Source: Dactylonectria macrodidyma (lineage: Eukaryota > Ascomycota > Sordariomycetes > Hypocreales > Nectriaceae). Taken from it: a DNA stretch of 64,000 bases. The stretch lies in contig JAGMUV010000004.1 of the NCBI GenBank assembly GCA_020744425.1, forward strand, positions 1,674,001 through 1,738,000, given 5' to 3'. Positions 52,776-64,000 of this stretch are shown in pieces (within the stretch, counting starts at the first letter, position 1; each line of letters begins with the position of its first letter). The notes under the pieces were generated by a model, which was not told the origin of the DNA, did no database searches, and was given only the letters and a program-made list of their open reading frames with translations. The position numbers and the translations under genes were made by a program.

Positions 52776-55700
52776 GATGGACAGTCACGAGGATCCAACG
52801 TGACCTCTGTGTCTTCCGTTTTTTATGTTTTTTTTTTCTTTTCGGTTTTCGTGACGTAGCCAAGGGAGGCGATATGTCGGGTCGAAGTGTCCGGTCGAAG
52901 TGAAAAGTCGATAGACGCAAAGTGAATAGAAAACAAGAAAAACAACAGAAAAAAGGACGAGAGAAACCGTGAACAAGAAATAGGAAATAGGAAAAAAGGA
53001 AAAGGGAAAAGAAAAAGGAAATAGACGAAGCACAAAGGGAATCCAGCTCCCCAAATTTTTTTGCAGAAGCCACTGAAGGTTCTTGGACTGGATGATATAT
53101 GGGTATTTGACAAATACTTCATTGCGCGCGGAGACACCAGACGGCCACAGCCGCTGAGAATAGACTCGCTTCCTACATGGCCAGGCCGGCAGAGGTTTTA
53201 GTTCGGTGGGCCTTCTCCGTCATATTGTGCAAAACGAAACGCCAATCTTTGCCCGCGAGAGCTCGGTAGAGGCGGTGCCCGTTTGAGCAAGGCCGTTCGG
53301 TGTGATGGCGAGGCGTCCCAAGCGTCTAGCAATTTGATTTTGGATGCCATTTTTGGGATGAGAGAGACCCGCCGTAGGCTCCACCGACCCTCTAAAGGGC
53401 CCAGGGGTCTGAGGTCGAAGCGCGAAAGCGTTGAAGTTTTGGATCGTTGAAAGGCGTGCGCGTCGTCGTTAAGCCCCTGGTGTTGCGGCTCTGTCCAGTG
53501 GCTGGCTGGTGGCTGGTTGGGGCCAAGCCGGAAAAGAACCCCCCACGGAACGACTCAAGGAGGCTGCCATAATTAGGCCGCTACTGAATAAGGGATGAAG
53601 GGTGCCGTGCGCTAGGCGCTAGGCCATAGTGAGGACGTCAACCGTCTCAGATGGCCAAAGGGGCCCCATCCCTGTGATACAGATATAGGGCCTCTACCAT
53701 AGAACGGAGGTTGTTTTCGGGCGCTCCTGGATGTTGCTCCTGGATCGTCGCCGCCTTCTAAGTTGGGATAGATCGCCGCTGAGCTAAGGTCGGGCAGACC
53801 CGTGTGGACGAGTAAAAAGTCACCGACGATTGGACACGGGCCAGGGGCCCAGATATGGCGTTGCATCATCTTGGCTATCTTGGTGCTTGGCAATCTGTTT
53901 CGACGCCAAGATATCTCAGGGCCACGGTGTGAAACAGGCTGCTTGTTGCATCGTCGGGGCGGTCTTCGGGCAGCGTGCTCAACCTGTATAGTCTAGAAAC
54001 TCACGAGAATAGAAACATATATGTGAAAGAAGGGTTGGTGAATTTGTATTATTATTATTGTTTATTATTGTTTTGTTTTTTTAGCAGGGTCATGGCAGTC
54101 GTCTTCCCTTTGCTTCCTTCTCCGCCCGTATACCAGATCAGCCTGGCTATCAATATGGCATGGTTTCTATCTATGGCTGGAGACTAGACTACCTCATAAA
54201 AATTCTCTATCACGTAGTATTTCAATTGACGTAGGTCTCGTTTTGTGTCACCACAACCCGGACGGGCACACTCCGCAACGAGGACCGTTCGCTCCGGGTT
54301 TTTCTCGTGTTGTGGATACGCGGATGGACAAATGCCCAAGCCGTCAAACAGCTAGTCTAGGGGGGACCATGTCTGTACCAGAGATTTTCGAGAAACAAGC
54401 TTCGCCAGAGGCTTGGTTACTTCTAGAACCCGCCGGATACTTTTGTCCAGCCACAGGCCCTAGCCAATCGGCATTGGGTAGCTGGCCGTTTCATGGCCGC
54501 TTTAGGCCCTCCCATCTCTTACGGGATACGTAGTATGTACTGTACTTAGGAGGCGGACAGATCTTCGATCGTGAAACGAAGTCCGGGCCCAATTCGGAGA
54601 GAAGCATGGTAGTAAGCATCAAGCGTATCTAGATAGCATCTATTAATATTCTCCGATCTCAACGTACGTAGTAGACAGTCTCTTGCCCCACCACACCATC
54701 GGGTACGAGGCGCCTCTTCCGGCCACTGTGATAGACGCCATTTGTTCAGATAACAAGCCTATCGCCGCTCCCCCTCCCAGTGAGATGCAAAGATCGATCG
54801 CCATCGCCAAGCGGCGCGAAACACGGTATGCGAGACCAAGCAATGCTCGGCTCCAATGAATGCCGTGTCATGCACTATACGAAGGCCGCCCCAAGTGATA
54901 CCCGGTACTCTTCCCGTCCGTGACATCGCTCTTCGCTGGCTTCCACAGAAAATGCAGACAAAGAGAAGGCGGGAAAGGAATAAGAAAAACAATACCTGCC
55001 TAAGTCGAACCTGGGGCTATCTCCCTCGAGTGCCTCCTCGACCCTGTTGTGCGTAAAACCAGCTTCCACTATAAGTAGTATTGCCAGTGGAGCATGTCTA
55101 GGCGCAAACGTGCATAGTTGCAAATTGTTTTGCCGAGTGTCATCCCTGTTTTTGCTCAGAAGCTAGGTGAGGATTCGACTCACCTAGCTATCTACCCTAG
55201 GTCATGACCTTTCTAAGGGACCTCAATCTACATTTCACGTTTAACAAATTGAGTGGGAGGTCCGGAACAAGAGTGAGGGTAGAGTTAAGCTCCATTTTGC
55301 AGGCTAAACAAAAGAACCATGGCTATAGGGTATGTGATGGCGCCCTACTTCCAACACCGCTGCTAAATGTAACAAATGCAATTCGACGTAATTTTCCCAA
55401 AAGTACCATCATCATACATGCGCCGCCGCCGTACTTTGCGACTCTTCAGAATCCGTAATGCCCGAACTGTCGCTACTAATCGTCGTGCTTCTCACAAGAT
55501 TCACAAGCGTGTATATTCCGTAGGCGGCCCCGACGAAGAAGCCGAAAAGTAAGAGGAGGATGATGGCGATGGCGTGGTTCGGTCGGAGCCCCATGGCTGG
55601 AATAGCGCGACGTAGTGAGGCTCAGACACATGTCAGCATGTAAATAAGAAGAAGAGGATACAACTAGTGGGTTTGCGTACCTTAGAAATAAATTGGTTGT

Positions 55701-56743
55701 ATTTCCCGACGTCTCATTCTCTCGATGTTACGCACAGCTGGCTGTCCTGGATAATCATAGATCAGCTCCCAAGCTATACCGCCCGCCAAGGAAAAATTAC
55801 CCACTGGATCCCTGTGCAACGCACCGACCTGTGGCATTTAGAGGATGACAGATGTGATTTTTTTCGGGTGCAAATGCGAACGGAGTCTGTATTGTCGTTT
55901 CAGCGCGAAAAAATGTCTCTAGATAATCGGCATCGTCAATATTCTGGCTTTTAGTAAAGGTCAAGTCGAGGAGAATTAATCGTTGATCGCTGATCGTCTT
56001 GTTTGTGTATGTGAATGTGATGTGGCCGTGTGGCCATCCGTTACTACGACAACACCGTGGGCGCTGGCTATTGGACATGAACGACACGGTTTGCTTACTT
56101 CTGCACACCACCCACGTACCCTTGCAGCGGTGCCACATCTGGCTGGTCCAAGTAATTGACGGTAAATAAAATCATCCGACACGTACAGGACAGATGACTT
56201 AGGCTGTGACCATTTGTGTGTTCCAGCTGCTCGGCTCGCTGCGTTTGGCGCGGAGATGTTGCCTACAAGGTGTGTTCCATCGCGTGTTCCTCGAGACGAG
56301 GGAAAGGGTGGCTTTGGCACCTAGAATCGATTCGTGAAATTCAGCCCACTCGTCATCCTCGCAGGCTGCGCAGATGGTCTATTGCCGATTAGGGAAAATC
56401 AACGGCCAAGGCTTCTGCCAGGGTTCTCGGCCTCCGCGGGCTGCATCTCAAACACAGCCATTCTTCATGCTGATTGGCTGCTGGCGTGCCAAGTCAGCGA
56501 CGGAACAAACTAAATCGTCATGCTTATTTTTTGACAGGTGACGAAATACGATTAACTGGATGCCTCTTGAGGCTGGAATGACCTGCGGCGAAAGGTATAT
56601 AATTGTCTTTTCTAGACCAAAGGGCTCATTTAAATTGCAAAACATCTCTGTCAGCATCAACTGTGACTCCTTCCTAACCATCAATATTCGAGCCCAAGTC
56701 CAAACTTATCAACAATACGCACCCAGTGAAATACCGAAACGCT
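52776..56743. other. Gene-poor region
   Basis: About 4 kb. 52800-53050 is purine-rich on the + strand (pyrimidine-rich leader of the transporter). 54044-54082 is a TTATTA-type low-complexity stretch. A possible small membrane protein is at 55412-55594 (listed). Other frames (53612-53893, 54243-54533, 55797-56320) have no family signature. Confidence 0.45.
55412..55594 (-). CDS. Possible small single-pass membrane protein
   Basis: 60 aa from an ATG at 55594. A hydrophobic segment HAIAIILLLLFGFFVGAAYGIYTLV (about residues 7-31) follows a short basic N-terminus. The tail is Ser/Thr/Asp-rich. Clean hydrophobic pattern and codon use suggest a real gene, but there is no family match I recognise and no intron to support it. 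It is isolated in a gene-poor region. Confidence 0.4.
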   Translation of the reverse strand: MGLRPNHAIAIILLLLFGFFVGAAYGIYTLVNLVRSTTISSDSSGITDSEESQSTAAAHV

Positions 56744-58440
56744 ATGGCTTCCAGTTTTGTCAATGAAGGAAAGAAATTGGCATCGCAGGCAGCCTCCAAA
56801 GCTGCCCAGATTGCCGGCATTCGTGAAAGAGACGGGGCTCTGACCAAACCCAGACGCAAAACGGAGAAAGACGATGATCCCATCGATGAGCTCATCAAAT
56901 TGGCCGCTTCGGGAATCGGTCTTATTTCCGAGGTTATCCATCACCAACAGGAAAAGAAGAAGTTGGCAAGCAAGACCGGAGTCCAGCAGGCACAGGAGTT
57001 GGATGGCCAGCCCAACGCGACAGATAGCCAGGCCCAGGAGGCTGCTGAAAAGGCTACCGGAGCTGTCTGGGAGCTGGACGACGCAGAGCAACATATCGTG
57101 GAGCAAGACAAGGACTCTCACTCCTCGAGGTCTTCTCAGTCATCTCAATCCCCAAAAGACCCAAAAGATCTCGCCGCAGCCTTTCTCCAAAGACATCCCT
57201 ACCAACTCAAAGATTCTTCAAATGCCCACCTAGCAATGCCTGTCATGTTGCCTCAACGGCGACCCGAAAAGCGAGCTCGAGGGTTTATTCGAGCATACTC
57301 GCCAGTCTTGGCTGATGCGGGCATAGACCAAGACACTTTCCTCGACTTTATCGACACGTTCAACAAAGCCGTGGAGCCTAACCAATGGATAAACGCCATA
57401 CTATTGGCAGATGTCGTGGGGATGGTGATACCCGATCCGATGTTGATGCTGGTGGGCTTCGCAGCCGAAGTTGCCGCCAACCTAGCCACGGAGGCGCATA
57501 GTCGGTTCCGGTCCAATACGTTCCTGGACACCGTCAATAGAGGGTTCTTCATTCCACGAGGCTTCTTGTGCATGGTTGTGACCTGGAGAGCCGACACCAC
57601 TGACGATGAAGTCGTGGCCACTGTCAATTTCGAGGGAATGGCGGATAAGACATGTTCCAAGCCAGACGTTGTCGGGCAGATGAAAGACATGGTGACGCAG
57701 AAAAAATCGGTGGCGGACGGCAAGCAACAGTTCAAAGACCGGATGGATGAGCTGATGAAACCATCAGCCGGAGCCTTCGAATGTCTCCAACCAGCACCGC
57801 TCATCTTTCCATTGCTGGACAAGACAGCAATCACACGCGACAAAGATGGAAAAGTCAAGAAAAAGAATGCAGTCGATCGCGCAGAAATTTGGCTCGACGA
57901 GTTCATGGACAAAAGAACACAGGCCAAGTGGATAGACTCGAATTCTGACGTCCCTATGGCCAACATGCTGCCGAGGCCAGAGTTTCGGTCGCGATACGCT
58001 GACCCAACCCATCCGGTATCTAGTGGAGATATCGTGGCCTTTCTCACGGGTGGTCGTTGGCAGTACAAGAATGGGAAGTTTGCAAGCGGTGAAGAAGCAC
58101 CCGGCCCTGTAGCTGAAAAGAAGGAAGCTGAAAAGAAGGAAGCTGAAAAGAAGGAGGCTGAAGAGAAGGAAGCTGAAAAGAAGGAAGCTGAAAAGGAAGA
58201 GGCTAAAAGGAGGGAAACCGAAAAGCAAGAGGCGTCAAAGAGCGACCAAGAGACGTCACAAATCCAGAAAAGTGCAAATAAGCCACGTGGATGGAAGAGT
58301 TTACTGCAAAAGGTGAGAGATCCCCATGCGTCACCCCCTCCTCTTTCTAACCTGAGCTATAGGACATTTTGTATCTCGTCATCGTCAATCTTCCTGATCC
58401 TGCTGGCCAGGTGGCTACGGCCTCTGATTCTCCGTCTTGA
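56744..58440 (+). CDS. Fungal protein with Lys/Glu repeat, function unknown
   Basis: Two exons (56744-58312 and 58363-58440) sum to 1647 nt, giving 548 aa. The intron has GTGAGA and TATAG ends, and the second exon gives DILYLVIVNLPDPAGQVATASDSPS, a better end than reading through. A helical, charged N-terminus leads to a conserved-looking core (RGFIRAYSPVLADAGIDQDTFLDFIDTFNKAVEPNQWINAI), where a hydrophobic stretch (about 215-245) follows. Next come a second conserved block around AFECLQPAPLIFPLLD, a low-complexity coiled-coil-prone segment of AEKKE repeats, and the C-terminus. Proteins with the same core are common in ascomycetes as hypotheticals; I do not know a function. Start chosen at ATG 56744 (MASSFVNEGKK), not the upstream GTG. 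Confidence 0.85.
58112..58201 (+). repeat. 15-bp in-frame tandem repeat (AEKKE), about six units
   Basis: Units close to GCTGAAAAGAAGGAA, coding AEKKE with some Glu/Lys swaps. It lies in the coding sequence at 56744-58440 and is a likely site of length variation. Confidence 0.9.
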
Positions 58441-59019
58441 GGCTAGGCAATTGCCTACCAAATAGATGGATTGAGCCACATCATGGTTCCAATTTAGGAA
58501 CCTTGGCATCATTTGTCCCGCCAGCTTCTGTGTGTAGTTTAAAGATCCCTTTCTCTAGTTTAGACCTACGCAGTAGATTATATATAGGTCATCAAATTTT
58601 CAGTTGGATAGCAATGACCACCTTGCACTATTGAAACTATGGAAGTCTCATTTCTTTCACTGACGAAGATTACCAGATCCCACTTGCTATAGACCTATCA
58701 CGATGTTCGCAGTATGGAAGTTTATGGCAATCATCGTTTTTGCTCTATCAACAGGATCGCATGTTAACACAACCTGCCCTGGCTTTAGTTTCCGGACAGC
58801 GTCGTGTTGGCCTGTCCTTCGTAATTCCATTCCATTGGCCTGTAGTGGCAACAAGATATGTGCCATGAAAGTGTGATTATTCGACGTTAAGGGCTCTTGC
58901 TACAGCTCGACTGCAAGCCGACACCGATGCAATAGACTCGAGGCAAATGAAACAACATCTCCCTTAAATCAAAGCGTTTGGAGTTGTAACCTCCTCAAGT
59001 AATAGATCCACCAATTCAA
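58441..59019. other. Tail-to-tail intergenic region
   Basis: About 580 bp between two convergent genes. A few short frames but nothing supported. TATATATAGG-like sequence near 58579-58587. Confidence 0.4.
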
Positions 59020-60849
59020 TCACGACTCAATCGCACCTGTCTTAGTCTCCTTCTGACCCTCAATGTAGCAACTATAAGACAAGACCCCGATGGAGATCAG
59101 CAACAGAATCGCCAGATACACGAGGTTGATATTGGTGTATTCGCTTCCTGGCAACAGCAAGCTTCGACAGAAGAACGGGTCTCTGTTATATATATTCGGG
59201 TTGTCCGCGCAATGGTAATCGTCGTTGACTTTGAGGATGCGATGGATGAGTGTGAAACGCGCCCTTATAAATGCTGCGTCGAATAACCCCCGAAGCTCCT
59301 CAATCCATTGATCTTTCTTGACAATTCCATATGAATTGGCTCTCTTAAACGCTGCCATAAGTAGGCGGCGGTTCTTGAGCAGGTAGCCGAACACGGAGGA
59401 GTACTTGAAGGCATGCAAGAAAAGAAGGACTTGATCCTCCGCGGGGCCTTCCAAAGGAGACGTCAGCTCTCCAGGAGAGAAAAAGACGTCCTTGCCATCA
59501 CCGAAGAATTCGCTTTCAAACGTGCTTCTCCACCCGGAGCAATGACGGCCATCAGCGCACAGCTTGTATTGCTCCGCGCAGCCAATTCCATTCACTTCGC
59601 GGTCAGGAAGCCACTGGCCAAAGCGGCCAAAGCCTGTTTGTTCCCCGCCGTATTGTCGTGATGCGCGAAACATGCGATCGGCCATAGGACCCATACCTCT
59701 GAAGACATTTTGCCCGGGGAGTATGAGGAGGACAAAGATCGTTGCATTTTCGTGGCGAAGTCGTCGATCAAGTTGCCTTTGAGCAAATGACAGATTTGCT
59801 GGCAAGCCACTGGGTATTAGAACAAGAGACATATCTCTGGGATAAGGCTCCTCCTCGCCGAAGCTGAAACGACCGTTCCACCCAGAGTAATTCGACGAGA
59901 GTTTATTCGGACCATTCACAGTTTCCAGCCACACTCTATAATTACTGAATTCCTGATTCCGCTCGTCGTAAGGTAAATCTAGGTTTTGGACTGAAAGGAG
60001 GTGCTTGCCACTCTTCCAGGCTTCCGACCAGATAAAGGTAGACAATTCCAGAGGAGCGCACGTTAAGCGATGATGAAGATTTACTTTGTACGGCGTGTTG
60101 TACCCCAAAGATGATGCCGTGATGGTGTGCTGAAAAGATATTGAAGAATGTTCCTCTGAGCAAATCTCCTCGTCGAAAGGGCAGCCGATGTTGCGAATTT
60201 GTACTTCCGGAGTAGCCTCCCCTGCCCAGAAGGAGTTGCAATCTCTTAGTTCGTTAGTAAGATCGCTCTTGCAGCCGAGCACATATCTTTCGGCTTCCTT
60301 GGCCTCGACCCCCGAAAACAGATTCTGGTATGCGATATCTCGTCCACAGCATGGTGTCCATCCTGACTGGACTGTGGGAGTTTCCTGCCCGAAAGAAGTC
60401 AAAACGAAGACAACAGCAGCGCTTAGTGCAACACAAAACAATGCCCAGACACAGGCTGTCAGGCCGAGAAAGTACCGCACTTTGTGATGTTGGTTGTTTT
60501 TCCTCCGAGAGCCCATCCAAGCGAGCATTGCATCCGTCTGCGAAATATCTGTTTCGTAAAAATCCTCTACCGGCTCACAATCTGTATAACGAGAGTCCGT
60601 TGGGTTACTATCTAACTCGTCAAGGGGCTCCAGTGGAATACCAATGCTCCATGGGCGATGTCTGCGCCTGAAGCACCAGAAGGCGACTCCTCTAACTACT
60701 ACCCATGCCCGACTGCCAACAACTGAGATGACGGCACCCATAATCGCGGTAAGAACTAGCGCTGCTGTATCCGACACGGTCCAGATGTACTGATTGTACC
60801 AGGGCTGGTAATAATTTCGCCAAGGACCTGTCTGGACGTGATACATCAT
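59020..60849 (-). CDS. Large fungal membrane protein, function unknown
   Basis: Intronless 609-aa protein from ATG 60849 (two Met in a row; the second is equally possible). Hydrophobic segments are near residues 28-50 (AALVLTAIMGAVISVVG), about 125-150 (FLGLTACVWALFCVALSAAVVFVL) and near the C-terminus (NLVYLAILLLISIGVLSYSCYI). The large middle part is probably extracellular, with several Cys (CCGRDIAY, GCKSD, CPFDEEICSE) and N-glycosylation sites (NYS, NLS, NAT). This layout is seen in many ascomycete hypotheticals. No enzyme motif is seen. Confidence 0.85.
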   Translation of the reverse strand: MMYHVQTGPWRNYYQPWYNQYIWTVSDTAALVLTAIMGAVISVVGSRAWVVVRGVAFWCFRRRHRPWSIGIPLEPLDELDSNPTDSRYTDCEPVEDFYETDISQTDAMLAWMGSRRKNNQHHKVRYFLGLTACVWALFCVALSAAVVFVLTSFGQETPTVQSGWTPCCGRDIAYQNLFSGVEAKEAERYVLGCKSDLTNELRDCNSFWAGEATPEVQIRNIGCPFDEEICSEEHSSISFQHTITASSLGYNTPYKVNLHHRLTCAPLELSTFIWSEAWKSGKHLLSVQNLDLPYDERNQEFSNYRVWLETVNGPNKLSSNYSGWNGRFSFGEEEPYPRDMSLVLIPSGLPANLSFAQRQLDRRLRHENATIFVLLILPGQNVFRGMGPMADRMFRASRQYGGEQTGFGRFGQWLPDREVNGIGCAEQYKLCADGRHCSGWRSTFESEFFGDGKDVFFSPGELTSPLEGPAEDQVLLFLHAFKYSSVFGYLLKNRRLLMAAFKRANSYGIVKKDQWIEELRGLFDAAFIRARFTLIHRILKVNDDYHCADNPNIYNRDPFFCRSLLLPGSEYTNINLVYLAILLLISIGVLSYSCYIEGQKETKTGAIES

Positions 60850-62381
60850 GATGGCGAGCCTCAGCGATGTAAGCTTAGTTTGAGGAGGTATAAAATTAGA
60901 TGAGACAGGTGAAAATAATGGACCTCAAATGGGGGAGAGTCTGAGAATCGAGTGATTGCTTCCATCACTCCATTACCTTCAGCATCAAGCTTTTAAATAT
61001 ATCACGCATAATAAGCATGATACCGATGCGCAACTTAATTCGCCAAACTTTTTGACGCCAATCGATAGCCTCGTATTGTGACGCCACGCCGACCCAGCTG
61101 AGCTTTTAGTGAGAGCTAACAGAGCTAAGCGAGATAGATGGCTTGCGAAATCCGCCCCCTTGCCTCTCTTACGTCTAGGCTAGGCTTCTTTGTCTCTGTT
61201 ACCTGCCGCCTGATCATACATTTATCGGGCAGGTGCCAATGATCACGGAACGGACCAACCTTTCTTTTTAAGGTTAAATGGCCGCAGTCTCAAGGGAGGT
61301 TGGCAAGCCGTGGAAAACTTGCTATAAGTATACATTCGCATGCTTTAGTATTTTGGTATGTGAAAATGGACTACACATTGCAGTGTCTTGTATTCGTCTT
61401 TTTCCTTATTCTACTCTCTCTACGTTTACATCGCAACCCTTGAAGTACAGAAAGGAGGACATGCTTTGCGGAGTCAGCATGGGCAGTGTTGGTCTCAGCC
61501 AATTGAATCAATTACGACAATTCAGCTACCACCACCCCAGCTGAGCATCCATCACACTTTGAACGAAGCTGAGGCATCCAAGGTGTTCTGAACGAAAGTC
61601 ACGGATTAATAGCGGGGCGAATTTTGTTGAGGACGCCTCGGATGCCTCAGCTGCACCCCGTTACGGTCATCTGAACTTTCAAGTAGTGGTTCACTTGAAA
61701 TTACAGGCGACATCTCAAAGAGCTTCACTTTGTTCTAGGCGCCAATGCGTAGATTTGATCTCGTGGTTTCGGATATTCTCAAATAAGCACATACAGCCCC
61801 AGAGCCAAGGCTGAAGTTGTCTTTGGTAAATTTTTGAGCAGAATTATCCTACAAGAATAAATTACTATAATATTTAATATCCGCTCCATCGAGGGTGAGC
61901 AATTGTTGACATAGAGTCAAAAATGACAGTTTTTTCATGACTTAAGCGTTTTGAAACCCAATGATTCCACAGTTACCAATGATTAAGCGTTTCCAGCTCT
62001 TTCAAGCTAGGGTCATGCCGTTCGAGGTAACAGCAAAGTCATTTACGACTGAATCTTAATAAAGAAGGCCAATTATGCTAACATACTCAAAATAAAATAC
62101 TTGAAATACCCCTAAAAGTAAATATAGCTAAAGACTCTTCCCAGTAGAAAGGCCATACGAGGTGCCTAATAAGACGTACCAAAGTGCGCCTGCGGCTATG
62201 TCCGGGACGTGCGTGTGATCCAACTTGTGGTAGTAAAGTGCGATATGATTGGTTGTTACCTTAGCTGACGAGCGACCTTTGCTCTCAGAGTCTAGGTTAA
62301 AAATCTCATCAAGCTTCACAAGGGCCGTAATGAACTATATGAGGCTAAACATCAAACACTCACCAGTCACAGCTTTTATTA
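60850..62381. other. Gene-poor region
   Basis: About 1.5 kb, AT-rich in 61820-62130. It contains an inverted repeat with 12-bp arms at 61568-61579 and 61640-61651 (listed) and a short stem CAAGTAGTGGTTCACTTG at about 61680-61697. Short frames (61278-61591, 62128-62319) are not supported as genes. Confidence 0.4.
61568..61651. repeat. Inverted repeat with 12-bp arms
   Basis: GCTGAGGCATCC at 61568-61579 and its exact reverse complement GGATGCCTCAGC at 61640-61651, with 60 bases between. Another near-copy (GCTGAGCATCC) lies about 30 bp upstream. It may be a MITE edge or a foldback; unproven. Confidence 0.7.
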
Positions 62382-63310
62382 CTATACCTTCTTCACCATC
62401 AACAGCACGATAGCCACTTGCCCTGTCAGCACCTCTTCACCTGGCTTCACGCCCACCTCGTGCAAAAGACTCTCTATGCGCCTTCTCATCTTCCTCGCTA
62501 TGTCTTCTTCCGTCTCGGCCTTGCCAGGGTGCGCTTCCCTCCATCTAGTTACCGTGCTGCTTGTGCCTGTTAGGCTTTCATACTCCTCGGTGGTGACTAT
62601 CTTTCCCGTGCCAACTTGGTCATCCTCTTCACCATCTCTATGCTTGTTCCACTCCTTCCGGAAGAAACTCCCTTTGTCGAACCCCTCGACAGGAGCCTCA
62701 AGGGTCCAGGGCAGCGGTAGGTCGACGTAGAGATCGTGCGTCAATGTGCTGCCTAGCTTCGAGAACGGCCGCAGCTCAGTGGCGAATATCTCTTCTACTA
62801 CGGCTTTAATAGCCACCCCGTTCGGCGTCCTTATAGGATCCACGGCCATGGCAGTTCTTGCCCAAAGCGCGGCGGTACCGCCGGGTTTCAAGACGCACGC
62901 CGCGATGGGCCAGAAGCATGCCATATCGAACCAGTGGGCTGCCGTGGCGGCGGTGAGCAGATCAACGCTGCCATCGGCGATGGGCGGCTTCAGATCAGAG
63001 CCGAGGGCTTCGGCGGCCGATACATCGAAGCGTATCGGCAAGTTGGCCGACTCGGCAGAGGTGCGCGCACTGCCGATCATGCCCTCGGATGGATCGAGGC
63101 CGATAGCATTGGCAAGTAGCGAGCCAAGTCTAGGGTTGCTTGGCCGGTTCCGCAGCCGACGTCGACAACGGTATCGAGCTGGCCGCCAGTGGCGGTATGA
63201 TGAGCGATAATGAATTTGAATAGCTCTGGGGAATACCCGGGGCGTCCAGTGGCGTACGTCTGGCCTTGTGTTTGGGTGTATGCCCGGAATGTTTCTTCTT
63301 CAGGTGCCAT
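62382..63310 (-). pseudogene. SAM-dependent methyltransferase (TMT1/Crg1-like), frameshifted
   Basis: Start ATG at 63310 (MAPEEETFRAYTQTQGQTYATGRPGYS), typical of fungal class I methyltransferases related to trans-aconitate methyltransferase. Motif I VDVGCGTGQATLDLARY is seen, then the frame breaks; the next frame starts ANAIGLDPSEGMIG, the natural continuation. The total of 929 nt is one base short of 310 codons, and no GT..AG pair can join the frames, so one base is missing at about 63108-63120. Downstream the protein is complete: AATAAHWFDMACFWP, VLKPGGTAALWART and C-terminal LTGQVAIVLLMVKKV. Either a recent inactivation or a sequencing error; everything else is well kept. Confidence 0.85.
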
Positions 63311-64000
63311 AATGCTTGCGTGGTCTTGGAGGAGATAACCAAGGAAGAAGAAATACCAAAGAAGATGAGCAATTGAGCAGTCAAGAATCAACTTCAATAG
63401 AATAAGGAGTAAAGAAAAGAATTATTCCGCACCGCAGTCGCGGGGTGGGGTATCAAAGGCCACGGAGTTGAGCCTCGCCATTTTTGCTCAACTCCGAATC
63501 GCCAATCCAATCCTTTCTGAGGCCCGCTTTCGGAAGTCAAGAGGCGCTGGGTTGCACACCATTGTGGTACGTTCTGACATCACCACCTGCGGACGGCACT
63601 ACGAATAGACATTGGCTGGTAACACTCCACTCGCATTATCTCTGCTTCCCTGCCTGTCTGGTCTTATGCACGTTAGGCGGGTGCTAACAATCATAAAATG
63701 AACCAACCCTTTCTTCCAATTAAGCGTTATTCAATATCGGTTTCACGAAACTATCTTTCTCTTGTCCACGTCTGGCAGTCCCTGAACTCTCCCAAAATCT
63801 TGTATTGAATTAACCGTCGACTATAGCGGATACGCTCAATGAGAAGCGGGTAGCACGGTATAAATGGATTCTAGAGAATTATACTTAGCATCGGATGAGT
63901 TCCGATTATCTCCATTCATTCAGCTGTAAGCTTTGTTTCTCAACTGTTGAGAACACAAGTACAAGCCTGGTTCTTGACGAAGCCCGGATTGTGTAACATG
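63311..64000. other. Upstream region of the methyltransferase gene to window end
   Basis: About 0.7 kb. Contains the likely promoter of the methyltransferase gene. No gene is supported on either strand; a 67-aa frame at 63484-63687 has no signature. Confidence 0.4.

Noticed and set aside
63077..63120. An intron to join the two methyltransferase frames
   Set aside because: No GT..AG pair fits between the conserved segments DLARY and ANAIGLDP; a one-base loss explains the data better.
1..64000. tRNA, rRNA, CRISPR arrays
   Set aside because: I scanned the gaps for tRNA-like T-loop and anticodon-stem patterns and for regular spaced repeats and found none that I could support; a covariance-model search was not possible.

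Overview
The window looks like nuclear DNA of a filamentous ascomycete (Pezizomycotina). Genes are split by many short introns of about 45-70 nt with GTAAGT-like donors and CTAAC-like branch sites. There are three Zn2Cys6 regulators, a TRI12-type MFS transporter, two microsomal P450s, plant-cell-wall enzymes (pectate lyase PL3, rhamnosidase GH78), a fungal ADAM protease and a Fot1/pogo DNA transposon. I cannot name the species.

Region 1 (1-4131): the N-terminal part of a TRI12-type MFS pump, cut by the window edge, and a phosphatidylserine-decarboxylase-like enzyme with an atypical self-processing site. A 1.7 kb gap with a 43-bp direct repeat follows.

Region 2 (5816-29684, perhaps to 36770) is the main object. 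It is a dense cluster with no PKS, NRPS or recognisable terpene synthase: FAH-family hydrolase, Zn2Cys6 regulator, salicylate-hydroxylase-like flavin monooxygenase, P450, SDR, TfdB/phenol-hydroxylase-like flavin monooxygenase, a decayed ankyrin gene, a second P450, an unrecognised polytopic membrane protein, a SnoaL-like protein, a one-domain VOC protein with a full His-His-Glu metal triad as in extradiol dioxygenases, a second SnoaL-like protein and a second Zn2Cys6 regulator. An aldo-keto reductase and a third Zn2Cys6 regulator lie beyond. Read together: P450s and flavin enzymes hydroxylate an aromatic ring, the VOC enzyme opens it, and the FAH-family enzyme splits the C-C bond of the product. 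That would be a meta-cleavage-like route, uncommon in fungi, which mostly use intradiol cleavage. Several intergenic regions carry TCCGGA or paired CCGG half-sites, fitting a shared Zn2Cys6 regulator. An intact pogo element with perfect 50-bp inverted repeats and a TA duplication sits in the divergent promoter region between the first regulator and the first monooxygenase.

Region 3 (36771-64000) is ordinary accessory DNA: PL3 pectate lyase, GH78 rhamnosidase, a membrane protein, an ADAM-like protease without a recognisable disintegrin domain, a TDT-family (malate/sulfite type) transporter, a protein with a lysine/glutamate repeat, a large membrane protein and a SAM methyltransferase broken by an apparent one-base frameshift. 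Long gene-poor gaps (45.3-49.1 kb, 52.8-56.7 kb) separate these. Exon boundaries were read by eye from splice consensus and frame continuity; most are convincing, and the uncertain ones are marked.
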